Shown here piece after piece: positions 1 to 6,808 of a stretch of 9,396 nt of DNA. Source of the stretch: JBNKHG01 sp050290225 (lineage in GTDB: Bacteria > Pseudomonadota > Gammaproteobacteria > Pseudomonadales > Cellvibrionaceae). Both the position numbers and the translations under genes were made by a program. Every line of letters starts with the position of its first letter. The stretch's first letter is position 1. Location: the NCBI GenBank assembly GCA_050290225.1, contig JBNKHG010000041.1, positions 1 to 9,396 on the forward strand, in the 5' to 3' direction. The notes beneath the pieces were generated by a model. That model was not told the origin of the DNA, searched no databases, and was given only the letters and a program-made list of their open reading frames with translations.

Positions 1-1812
1 GTAGCGGGGTTCACCCTGGGCGTCGGCAATAATCACGTCAGCAACACCTTCCCCCTCCGAGCCGGGCAGCCAAGCGGCCACAAACGCGTCTGACGCATTG
101 ATTTCCGGGTTCACCCACAAGGGCCTACCAGAGAGAAAAATGCTCACCACCGGAATGCCTTGTGCTTTCAATTTTTTCAGCAAGGGCAGGTCACGTTTGT
201 CACCAAACTGGTATTCGAGGCTGGTAATATCGCCGTGCCATTCCGCATAGGGTTCCTCGCCGAACACGACGATGGCCACATCCGGTTGACTGCCGTTGGC
301 AAAGCTATCGGCATTGAACTCGCCGTCGACACTGAGCAGGGCCTCACCACCGGCACTTTCCACTGCGGCTTGAATGCCTTCGAAAATAGAGGTGGCACCA
401 GGGAAGTCCGCCCGGGTGTTGCCGGTACCCTGCCAGGAAATAGTCCAGCCACCGCTTTGCTTGCCGATATTGTCCGCGCCATCCCCAGCCACCAGGATGT
501 TCTGGTTCGGCCGCAAGGGCAGCAGGCTGCCATTGTTCTTCAGCAGCACCAGCGATTTACGCACGGCCTCCCGGGCAATCGCACGGTGTTCCGCACTGCC
601 GAGAATGCCTGGCTTGCCTGCCAGGGGCTGCTGCAATTCAAACAGCCCGGCGCGCAGTTTGACCCGAAGAATACGAGTCACCGCATCATCTAAACGGCTA
701 AGGGGAATCTCTCCACTTTGCGCCTGGGCCAATGTGTTGTGGTACAGGGCCTTCCAGTCAGACGGCACCATAAACATATCCAGACCCGCATTGATAGCGG
801 CGGCACAACTTTCCAGGGTGCAACCCGGCACAAAACGGTGGCCGTTCCAGTCACCCACCACAAAGCCATCAAAGCCAAGCCGCTCTTTTAAGACATCGGT
901 CAGCAAGTGTTTATGCCCGTGCAGACGATCGCCGTTCCAACTATTGAAGGACGCCATAATGGTTTGTACACCCGCTTCCAGCGCGGCGTAATAACCTGCC
1001 GCATGCACGTGGGCCAGTTCCTCTTCGCTCACTTGCGTATCGCCCCGATCCATACCATCGCGGGTACCACCATCACCGACAAAGTGTTTGGTGGAGGAAA
1101 TCACATGGCTGCCGTGTAGAAAATCCGGCGAGCCAATCTCGCCCTGAATGCCCTCGACCATGGCCCCGGCGTAGTCACCCACCAGGGCCGGGTTTTCCGC
1201 ATAACTTTCAAAGGTGCGGCCCCAGCGGTCATCCTGTGCCACGGCTACCGTCGGTGCGAAGGTCCAGTGAATACCGGTAACCGCTACCTCACGGGCGGTG
1301 GCCTCACCAATACGCTTGATCAATGCCGGGTCGTGTGCTGCCCCCAAACCAATGTTGTGTGGGAACAACGTGGCGCCGATGACGTTATTGTGCCCATGTA
1401 CCGCGTCTGAACCCCAGAGTACGGGAATGCCGACCCCGCCATCGCTCGTGTCCATGGAAGCCTCGCGGTAGGCCCTGGCCAGTGCCAGCCAGTCATCCGG
1501 TGTGGCGAACTTGTCATTGTTCGGATAAGTACCGCCACCGTTGAGGATGCCACCCAGGTGGTAGGTTCTGACGTCATCCGGTGTGGCATACTTGATTTCC
1601 GCCTGGATCAGCTGGCCAACTTTTTCCTCCAGCGTCATACGCGCCAACAGGTCAGCTACCCGGCTTTCCAGGGCGGGGTCAGCGGGTAGCGCCGATTGCA
1701 TTTTTGGCCAGGGGCTGGCGGCCTCCGGCGCTTGCTCCCGGCTGCTGTGCTGGCCGCCGCAGGCACCCAGCAGCAGTCCCAACACTGCGATTGAAATTTT
1801 ATTATTAATCAT
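1..1812 (-). CDS. GH3 exo-beta-glucosidase (glucan 1,4-beta-glucosidase type), lipoprotein, 3' end outside window
   Basis: Open from ATG at 1812 to the window edge: 604 codons, no stop. The protein should release terminal beta-D-glucose (possibly xylose) from oligosaccharides in the periplasm. Residues 1-18 form a lipoprotein signal with lipobox LLGAC (Cys18); the following Gly-Gly rather than Asp suggests outer-membrane sorting. The GH3 N-terminal barrel follows (about 45-390), with the family KHFVGDGGT motif and the nucleophile motif GFVVGDWNGH (Asp321; G replaces the commoner S before D). The GH3 C-terminal alpha/beta sandwich begins near 420, and GEEPYAE (Glu519) matches the acid/base position of barley ExoI-type enzymes. 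ExoP/Cel3-type relatives run to about 830-850 residues, so roughly the last quarter to third is missing. The start is fixed by the lipoprotein signal and a purine-rich Shine-Dalgarno (AGGAAGGAAAAGG) just upstream. It is separated from the AraC gene by 190 nt holding a LacI-type operator, so it probably has its own promoter. GH3 membership is near certain; glucosidase versus xylosidase is inferred. Confidence 0.95.
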   Translation of the reverse strand, partial: MINNKISIAVLGLLLGACGGQHSSREQAPEAASPWPKMQSALPADPALESRVADLLARMTLEEKVGQLIQAEIKYATPDDVRTYHLGGILNGGGTYPNNDKFATPDDWLALARAYREASMDTSDGGVGIPVLWGSDAVHGHNNVIGATLFPHNIGLGAAHDPALIKRIGEATAREVAVTGIHWTFAPTVAVAQDDRWGRTFESYAENPALVGDYAGAMVEGIQGEIGSPDFLHGSHVISSTKHFVGDGGTRDGMDRGDTQVSEEELAHVHAAGYYAALEAGVQTIMASFNSWNGDRLHGHKHLLTDVLKERLGFDGFVVGDWNGHRFVPGCTLESCAAAINAGLDMFMVPSDWKALYHNTLAQAQSGEIPLSRLDDAVTRILRVKLRAGLFELQQPLAGKPGILGSAEHRAIAREAVRKSLVLLKNNGSLLPLRPNQNILVAGDGADNIGKQSGGWTISWQGTGNTRADFPGATSIFEGIQAAVESAGGEALLSVDGEFNADSFANGSQPDVAIVVFGEEPYAEWHGDITSLEYQFGDKRDLPLLKKLKAQGIPVVSIFLSGRPLWVNPEINASDAFVAAWLPGSEGEGVADVIIADAQGEPRY

Positions 1813-1865
1813 TACCTTTTCCTTCCTAACGGTGATTGCAGAAGTTTGTCCAACACGAGCACCAT
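1812..1865 (-). other. Possible 17-codon leader ORF overlapping the GH3 start
   Basis: ATG at 1865 opens a short frame reading MVLVLDKLLQSPLGRKR. Its TAA shares its last A with the GH3 ATG (TAATG), the geometry of translational coupling. Its last codons (GGA AGG AAA AGG) are also the GH3 Shine-Dalgarno. Against it, the nearest purine run upstream (AGGA) is about 16 nt from the ATG, too far to be a good ribosome site, and an ORF this short arises easily by chance. The ATG lies inside a 10-bp palindrome (CACCATGGTG, 1860-1869). Confidence 0.25.
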
Positions 1866-1892
1866 GGTGACTGCGCACTATCCTAAATAGAC

Positions 1893-1904
1893 GTAAACGT
1901 TTAC
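1893..1904. promoter_or_regulatory. LacI-family-type operator upstream of the GH3 gene
   Basis: The 12-bp sequence GTAAACGTTTAC is a perfect palindrome with a central CG, the standard architecture of LacI/PurR-family operators in carbohydrate regulons. Its centre is about 86 bp upstream of the GH3 ATG. I found no second intergenic copy in the window, and no LacI-family gene is present, so the regulator would be encoded elsewhere. The site suggests that GH3 is controlled separately from the other enzymes. Confidence 0.6.
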
Positions 1905-1911
1905 ACCAGCA

Positions 1912-1917
1912 TTTATA
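1912..1917 (-). promoter_or_regulatory. Tentative -10 element for the GH3 gene
   Basis: TATAAA read on the minus strand lies 7 bp upstream of the LacI-type palindrome, so a start site near 1905 would put the operator at the beginning of the transcript, a typical repression position. No convincing -35 hexamer lies 16-18 bp upstream (the sequence there is AAGGGA-like) and there is no extended -10 TG. This is a suggestion only. Confidence 0.25.
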
Positions 1918-2002
1918 GAACCAACACGCAAAATTCCCTTGATCCGCACTAACGGGCCCTGCTCCCACTATCGGGGACGCCAACACCCATCGAGACCAAA
2001 AC

Positions 2003-3169
2003 TCAGGCACTTTCCGGTGTATTTTTCGCCGCCTTTCTAAATTGCTGCGGCGTACAGCCATACTGACTTTTAAACAATTTATTAAAGTAGGAAACATGGC
2101 GGTAACCCACAGAATAGGCAATTTCCGCCACGTTTACGCTGTCATTGTCAGCCAGTAATCGCGCAGCTTCGGTTAACCGTATACGATTTAGAAAGGTCGT
2201 AAAGGTGTACCCGGATTCTGCTCGTAATACTTCGTTGATCTTGTTGCGACCCATACCCATTTTTTTTGCCACGGTTTCCAGGCTGAGATCAGGGTCAGAA
2301 TACTCTGTAGCCATAAAATGCAGCACCGAACCGTTAGCACGCTGGCGAAACGGCTCCAATGGCAACGCCTGATAAGCAATAACCGGGCGATCGCCCTGCA
2401 ACTTTTCCAGCGCCCTTTGTATCAGTACTGATTTGTGCGTACGGAAGTACCAGTACGCACCGCAACCCAAGGAAAAAAGCAGGGCCACAACCGCGAGATA
2501 CAAGTATTTCCATTCGCGACCAATAAAAACCAGATCTTCGATCAGAACGTTTGACGCAACATCCCGTGGGCTTTGAAAGGTGGAGGAAAAGGCAATTTTT
2601 GCAACCTTTTCCAGACTGTATTCATGCTCCGAAATATTTATCTTATGTTGGTCAAACCACCATAATGGTGTATCCATATAATGAAGATCTATGGCAACAT
2701 TCGTCCACTCCTCTGCGCAGGAAAAATGCGCTTGCGGGAAACGATAAACGTCAACATTCGCCGGGTCAGACGCAACGCCATCAGGCACAAAAACCGCTAA
2801 GCCCAGAACATTCTCCGGCGAGCATTTGACCTTAAATGCGATCTTATTGTAACGACTTAAATCCGCAAAAACCGGCACGCCCTTTCGGTCTGTAAATATC
2901 AGCGACACACTGGCGGAAGGAATACGGATATCCCGGTCTATATGCATAGTAAACGCAAGTTTAGACTCAGCATCTTCGATCTGAATCTCAGATTTCCCAC
3001 CCCAGTATTGATCGCTTTCTGTCGCTAATTGCCAGGGCAAATCTGCCGTTTTCACAGGCAGTAGCGAGAGACTTAAAAACATGCGCCAAAATAACCAACA
3101 GCACAGCACCGGCCCGGCAATCAGAAACCCCATTACCACAAGCGTTTTTTTTCGATCAGATACGTTCAT
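2003..3169 (-). CDS. Membrane-anchored AraC-family regulator with periplasmic CIA30/CBM11-like sensor domain
   Basis: A 388-residue transcription factor that probably senses a glycan signal outside the inner membrane and regulates the neighbouring enzymes. Numbered from ATG 3169: a basic N-terminus (DRKK), TM1 about 9-37, an extracytoplasmic domain about 40-220, TM2 about 222-242 (YLYLAVVALLFSLGCGAYWYF), then a cytoplasmic linker and a C-terminal AraC DNA-binding domain about 280-380. The latter has two helix-turn-helix units (295-318 and 345-378), including the hallmark VNVAEIAYSVGYRHVSYFNK and FKSQYGCTPQQFR. The sensor opens with W46 and a GGKS turn (57-60) and ends in an IEDLVFIG strand, recalling the CIA30/CBM11 galactose-binding-like fold; this is pattern recognition only. 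Cys116 and Cys151 could form a disulfide. An in-frame TTG at 3202 would add 11 residues but lies inside the 3188-3213 hairpin, so I chose the ATG. Its Shine-Dalgarno is weak. It lies downstream of GH43 across that hairpin. Confidence 0.9.
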   Translation of the reverse strand: MNVSDRKKTLVVMGFLIAGPVLCCWLFWRMFLSLSLLPVKTADLPWQLATESDQYWGGKSEIQIEDAESKLAFTMHIDRDIRIPSASVSLIFTDRKGVPVFADLSRYNKIAFKVKCSPENVLGLAVFVPDGVASDPANVDVYRFPQAHFSCAEEWTNVAIDLHYMDTPLWWFDQHKINISEHEYSLEKVAKIAFSSTFQSPRDVASNVLIEDLVFIGREWKYLYLAVVALLFSLGCGAYWYFRTHKSVLIQRALEKLQGDRPVIAYQALPLEPFRQRANGSVLHFMATEYSDPDLSLETVAKKMGMGRNKINEVLRAESGYTFTTFLNRIRLTEAARLLADNDSVNVAEIAYSVGYRHVSYFNKLFKSQYGCTPQQFRKAAKNTPESA

Positions 3170-3187
3170 ACTGCGTCGACATTTTAT

Positions 3188-3213
3188 GCCAGGGCCTGTC
3201 AACAGGCCCTGGC
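3188..3213 (-). repeat. Perfect inverted repeat/hairpin between the GH43 and AraC genes
   Basis: Arms GCCAGGGCCTGT and ACAGGCCCTGGC (12 nt each) are exact reverse complements around a 2-nt centre, equivalent to an 11-bp RNA stem with a tetraloop. It starts 66 nt after the GH43 stop and ends 18 nt before the AraC ATG. On the minus strand the stem is followed by ATAAAATG rather than a U-run, so it is not a canonical intrinsic terminator. It may be a weak terminator, attenuator, mRNA-end stabiliser or protein-binding dyad. It probably lowers regulator expression relative to the enzymes. Confidence 0.6.
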
Positions 3214-3279
3214 AAGGCCGCGCATCACCTGAGATAGCGCTTTGCTACCACCCCGGTACTCAATACACGTGCCCAACGA

Positions 3280-4869
3280 TTACTTCACCCACGCGTAAGG
3301 AATAGCCGGGTTCTCTTCATAATCAAACCAATCGAAATCGGCCGGGTTGGCATTTTTACGGCCATTGCCTGACGCATACATACCAATAAAAACACCGGTA
3401 AAGCCCTGAATCTTTTCAGTCGAAATGTTTTTGGTCAGTGCCGTGCCCACCAATTGCGCAGGTTTACCCTTCTGCTGCACCCAAAACTTGTATTCAAGTG
3501 GGGTGGCACTGATACGCAGTATGGCATCGCCCGCGACTATTTTGCGGATGTCGGTAGCGGCAACTTTGTCATTCAGATACTGACGCAGCATAACCACTCT
3601 GTCATCGCCGCGTTGGGTAATGACAAAATCGTAGTGGTTCTCATCATTGCCTCGAATGACCAGTCCGGCTTCCTCATTGTCGGCAGTGGGAACAAAACTA
3701 ACCTTGGTCGACGCCACCATATCAAATGCCGTTTGTCGTCGGGTGACGTAAGCCGGAGAATCCTTACCGGTGAAATTCACTGCCGAACCATTCAAGCGGA
3801 GATAGCCTTTTTTGGCGACCAGAGACCAGTCGGCATCATAGGGGTTACGCAGAAAGTTCCATGACAGGCGCAAAGTATCGCTGCCAAAATCATCCCGCAC
3901 TGGCTCTTTTTCCCACTCATGCCAGGGCAGTTTCGGTAATGGGTACTCTTCTTTCACCACACCATCAAGACCGACTTTCGGCCAGCCATTCTCATCCCAG
4001 GTAACCGGCGCCAAAAAGGTTTCGCGGCCCAAGTGATGGAATTTTCCGCCTTGGGGTCGAATGCCCAGGCACACCATCCACCAACCGTCAGGTGTTTCCA
4101 CCAGATCCGCATGGCCTATTGCCTGAAACGGGTTATCAGGGTGATTCATGTGCGATGCCATCGGATTAATTGGGCTCGCCTCATAAGGACCATACGGCGA
4201 CTTACTGCGCTGAACAACAGCCCGGTGTTCATACCCCGTGCCACCTTCTGCACTCAGCAGGTAGTAGTAACCGTTAATTTTGTAAAGGTGTGGTCCTTCT
4301 GGTGAAGAACCTCCCTGACCTTTAGCGACGGCGCGCAATGGCTTGGTAAATTCACCTGTTTGCATATCGATCTCGCCCACGGCAAAGTCGCCTTTGCGGT
4401 CGGGGCTATGCCAGTAGACTTTTCCATCCGCGAACAGAATAGATGGATCAACCAGCCAGTTGTTCACCCAAACCGGCTCAGACCAAGGGCCCTCTGGATC
4501 CTTTGCCGTCACATAAAACCCACCCAGACCCGCGTAATTGGTTCCAACCACATAGAACAAGCCATCGTGGTAGCGAATGGTGGGCGCATATTGGCCACCG
4601 CTGGCGCCGGTTCCCATCAGCGGGTTGCTGGTTTTGCTCGCTACCGCATAACTAATTAACTTCCAATTGACCAGGTCTTTACTTTTGTAAACCGGCAAAC
4701 CGGGGAAATACTCAAAGGTTGAAGTGACCAGATAATAGTCGTCACCCACCCGGGTAATACTCGGGTCGGGATTCATCCCCGTGATGATCGGATTACGAAA
4801 TGTTTCCGCAGCGAAACTATTGCTTGCCAATAGCACTGACAAGATCAGTAATAAAATTCGGATTTTCAC
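3280..4869 (-). CDS. Secreted two-domain GH43 beta-xylosidase/alpha-L-arabinofuranosidase (GTG start)
   Basis: A 529-residue exo-glycosidase expected to remove terminal D-xylose or L-arabinofuranose from oligosaccharides in the periplasm. Residues 1-20 or 21 form a signal peptide (MKIRILLLILSVLLASNSFA) with a type I cleavage site and no lipobox. The five-bladed propeller covers about 23-310, with the canonical acidic triad: general base Asp35 (MNPDPSI), pKa modulator Asp141 (WLVDPSIL) and acid Glu191 (SSPEGPHLY). GRETFLAPVTW lies at 281-291. A C-terminal concanavalin-like beta-sandwich (about 325-520, FTGVFIGMYASG) is typical of XynB-type enzymes of subfamilies 11/12. The start must be the GTG at 4869, since an in-frame TAA lies two codons upstream and the next ATG is Met32 beside the catalytic base. 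The Shine-Dalgarno (GGGAAAC) is weak. It is a paralogue of the next gene upstream but lacks a lipid anchor. Family and triad are clear; substrate is inferred, and xyloglucan arabinofuranosidases (BoGH43A/B type) are a plausible match. Confidence 0.95.
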   Translation of the reverse strand: MKIRILLLILSVLLASNSFAAETFRNPIITGMNPDPSITRVGDDYYLVTSTFEYFPGLPVYKSKDLVNWKLISYAVASKTSNPLMGTGASGGQYAPTIRYHDGLFYVVGTNYAGLGGFYVTAKDPEGPWSEPVWVNNWLVDPSILFADGKVYWHSPDRKGDFAVGEIDMQTGEFTKPLRAVAKGQGGSSPEGPHLYKINGYYYLLSAEGGTGYEHRAVVQRSKSPYGPYEASPINPMASHMNHPDNPFQAIGHADLVETPDGWWMVCLGIRPQGGKFHHLGRETFLAPVTWDENGWPKVGLDGVVKEEYPLPKLPWHEWEKEPVRDDFGSDTLRLSWNFLRNPYDADWSLVAKKGYLRLNGSAVNFTGKDSPAYVTRRQTAFDMVASTKVSFVPTADNEEAGLVIRGNDENHYDFVITQRGDDRVVMLRQYLNDKVAATDIRKIVAGDAILRISATPLEYKFWVQQKGKPAQLVGTALTKNISTEKIQGFTGVFIGMYASGNGRKNANPADFDWFDYEENPAIPYAWVK

Positions 4870-4974
4870 GTTTTAGTTTCCCAAACAGTTGTAAATGACA
4901 GCGAGCCGTCTCGGCGCTGAAGGAAGACCGTAAACTACCAAAATTGATGCCCCGTCATTAATAAACTTGCACGA

Positions 4975-5027
4975 CAACCTATAACAATCGCAAAAGTTCT
5001 AGAAATATTGCACATTGTTATAGGTTG
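4975..5027. repeat. Large 53-bp interrupted dyad between the two GH43 genes
   Basis: Arms CAACCTATAACAAT (4975-4988) and ATTGTTATAGGTTG (5014-5027) are perfect 14-nt reverse complements. The 25-nt spacer is itself centred on the palindrome TTCTAGAA (4997-5004), with further partial pairing (GCAA/TTGC). The axis therefore coincides at both scales. It starts 12 nt after the upstream GH43 stop and ends about 105 nt before the downstream GTG. No U-tract follows on the minus strand and the stem is AT-rich, so a classic terminator is unlikely; an operator for a dimeric or tetrameric regulator is a better guess. The rest of the 170-nt gap shows no convincing promoter. Confidence 0.65.
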
Positions 5028-5039
5028 CAAATGGCGCTT

Positions 5040-6773
5040 TTACTGCTCCACGCTACCTTCGGCATACATACCAATCACAGCACCGGTGAAGCCACCGGCT
5101 CGCGCCGACGTCAACACCTTTGAATCGGCATCATCCAACAGCAATTGGTAGTCATTGCCGTCGAGGCTGTACAGAAAATCCAGTTTATCCTTATTTACAT
5201 CCATACGCAGATAAACCGGCTCGCCGTCATCCACATTGACCTTAACCTCCGCAATGGCTGTACCTTCGACTGCCTGCGACTTTCCGTTGCGCTTGCGAAC
5301 ACGAAGCACGGTATCACCCGCGTCATTCACGCCAAGGCCAAATGCGTAGTAGTACTCGTCATTCTGTAGCGCCATTAAACCCGCTTCGTCGCGTTTGGTC
5401 TCTGGCGAGAACACAAGCTTAGTGGCAACGGATGCATTCATATGCGCCAAACGTCGGCCGACAAACGATGGCTGGCTATACTCGCCAAGCCGGTCGGCAC
5501 GCGGCTCCAGCGCAAGAACACCTTCGCCTACCTGCCACCACTGGGATTGAGGAGCACGAACAAACAGCCAATGCGGTTCGAGGCGGTCTTTATCGAATGT
5601 TTCATGCACAGAGAAATTGCCGTTCATCGCCCGCTCTGCCGGTGGTGACAGCGGGAGATTCGGCCGTTTTACAACGTAAGGAACCGATTCCCCCTTTTCC
5701 AGGATCACCGGCCAGCCATCCTTCCAGGTTACTGGCAGCATGAACGTTTCCCGCCCGGTATGAAAATTACCCGGGTCTTGCGGTGGAGTGTCCAGGTCAT
5801 AAACACGGGTAGCGAGAAATACCGCCCACCAGTCGCCGTTGCTATCCTCGAACAAATCCGCGTGACCGGTTGCGGTCACCGGGTGCTCACGGTCATCGGG
5901 CAGGCCGAATTGCGTCAGCACCGGATTATCCGGGTTGGCTTTGTAAGGGCCAAATACGTTATCTGAGCGGTAGAGTAATTGCCCGTGATAGTATCCGGTA
6001 CCACCTCCCGGTGCCGACAAGTAGTAGGTGCCATCGACCTTGTAAATATGCGGGCCTTCAATGTACTCGGTGTGCCAGGGTGCCGGCTCAGCACCATCCA
6101 CCAACATGACATCCTCCGACAGCGGTGCGAAGGTAACCGGATCCACCTCCATAACCCACAGAGCTGTGTGTGCCGGGTATTTTTGCTTGGCGGGGTTACG
6201 ATGATGAACAATGTAAGTTTTGCCGTCGTCGTCAAAGAAAATTGACGGATCGATGCCATCTATGTGCGGCATCCAGATCGGGTCAGACCAGGGCCCCGCA
6301 GGATCGGTTGCCGTTACGACAAAATTGCCGCCACAGCCAACGCAGGTATTGACGACATAAAACGTTCCATCACGATATTCGATAGTTGCCGCGTAAACGC
6401 CAGCCCCACCCAGACTCAGCCCTTTGTAATCAAGCTGATCCGGACGATGTATCGCATTGCCAATCTGAGTCCAGTTCGTCAGATCACGACTATGGAATAC
6501 CGGGATCCCCGGGAAAAATCCAAATGTCGAATTCACCAGGTAGTAATCTTCACCGACCCTGACGATACTGGGATCCGGGTGAAAACCGGCGAGAATGGGG
6601 TTTCGGAATTCATCACTGGCTAAAGGTTGTGTAAACACTTCATCATGGCCGGAATAATCCAACCAGTAAAATGTCGCCTTGCCTTTAACCGCTGGTTGAG
6701 TGTAGTTATTTTCGACCACATTACAGGCGGTTAAAAGCGCTATGAAAAGAGTAAAAAAAAGGGATGGCTTCAT
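5040..6773 (-). CDS. GH43 beta-xylosidase/alpha-L-arabinofuranosidase lipoprotein
   Basis: A 577-residue membrane-anchored exo-glycosidase. From ATG 6773, residues 1-17 are a lipoprotein signal (MKPSLFFTLFIALLTAC, Cys17), with Asn at +2 and so probable outer-membrane sorting. A linker of about 35 residues leads to the propeller (about 56-365). The triad is Asp67 (FHPDPSI), Asp175 (DGIDPSIFF) and Glu239 (EYIEGPHIY); GRETFMLPVTW follows at 340-350. NTCVGCGGNF (Cys144, Cys147) may form a vicinal disulfide-like loop. The C-terminal beta-sandwich (about 385-575) ends GFTGAVIGMYAEG, as in its paralogue. The frame can be read back to a TTG at 6842, inside GH95, but that buries the lipoprotein signal, so the ATG is preferred. 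Only 35 nt separate it from the GH95 stop, indicating a shared transcript. The Shine-Dalgarno is weak (GAGA about 12 nt upstream). It closely matches bacterial xylan 1,4-beta-xylosidase annotations, but arabinofuranosidase activity is equally possible. Confidence 0.95.
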   Translation of the reverse strand: MKPSLFFTLFIALLTACNVVENNYTQPAVKGKATFYWLDYSGHDEVFTQPLASDEFRNPILAGFHPDPSIVRVGEDYYLVNSTFGFFPGIPVFHSRDLTNWTQIGNAIHRPDQLDYKGLSLGGAGVYAATIEYRDGTFYVVNTCVGCGGNFVVTATDPAGPWSDPIWMPHIDGIDPSIFFDDDGKTYIVHHRNPAKQKYPAHTALWVMEVDPVTFAPLSEDVMLVDGAEPAPWHTEYIEGPHIYKVDGTYYLSAPGGGTGYYHGQLLYRSDNVFGPYKANPDNPVLTQFGLPDDREHPVTATGHADLFEDSNGDWWAVFLATRVYDLDTPPQDPGNFHTGRETFMLPVTWKDGWPVILEKGESVPYVVKRPNLPLSPPAERAMNGNFSVHETFDKDRLEPHWLFVRAPQSQWWQVGEGVLALEPRADRLGEYSQPSFVGRRLAHMNASVATKLVFSPETKRDEAGLMALQNDEYYYAFGLGVNDAGDTVLRVRKRNGKSQAVEGTAIAEVKVNVDDGEPVYLRMDVNKDKLDFLYSLDGNDYQLLLDDADSKVLTSARAGGFTGAVIGMYAEGSVEQ

Positions 6774-6808
6774 TAGAAAAAATCTCAGTAAGACACAATT
6801 TTTGTTAA

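Noticed and set aside
160..991. Plus-strand ORFs of 177 and 205 codons over the GH3 gene
   Set aside because: They lie opposite the continuous GH3 frame with its acid/base and nucleophile motifs; neither has recognisable domains or a convincing ribosome site.
1960..2002. Terminator for the AraC gene downstream of its stop
   Set aside because: Only a 4-bp TCCC/GGGA pairing without a T-run is visible; too weak to annotate.
3170..3202. TTG-initiated 11-residue extension of the AraC regulator
   Set aside because: The TTG lies in the loop of the perfect hairpin with no ribosome site; ATG 3169 gives a normal N-terminus before TM1.
3197..3202. TTGACA on the minus strand as a -35 promoter element for the AraC gene
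   Set aside because: The only AT-rich hexamer downstream (ATAAAA) is about 10 bp away, too close for a sigma-70 promoter, and nothing TATAAT-like is 16-18 bp away.
4900..4917. Small GCCG-TCT-CGGC hairpin upstream of the secreted GH43
   Set aside because: The stem is only 4 bp with a mismatch beyond; easily chance.
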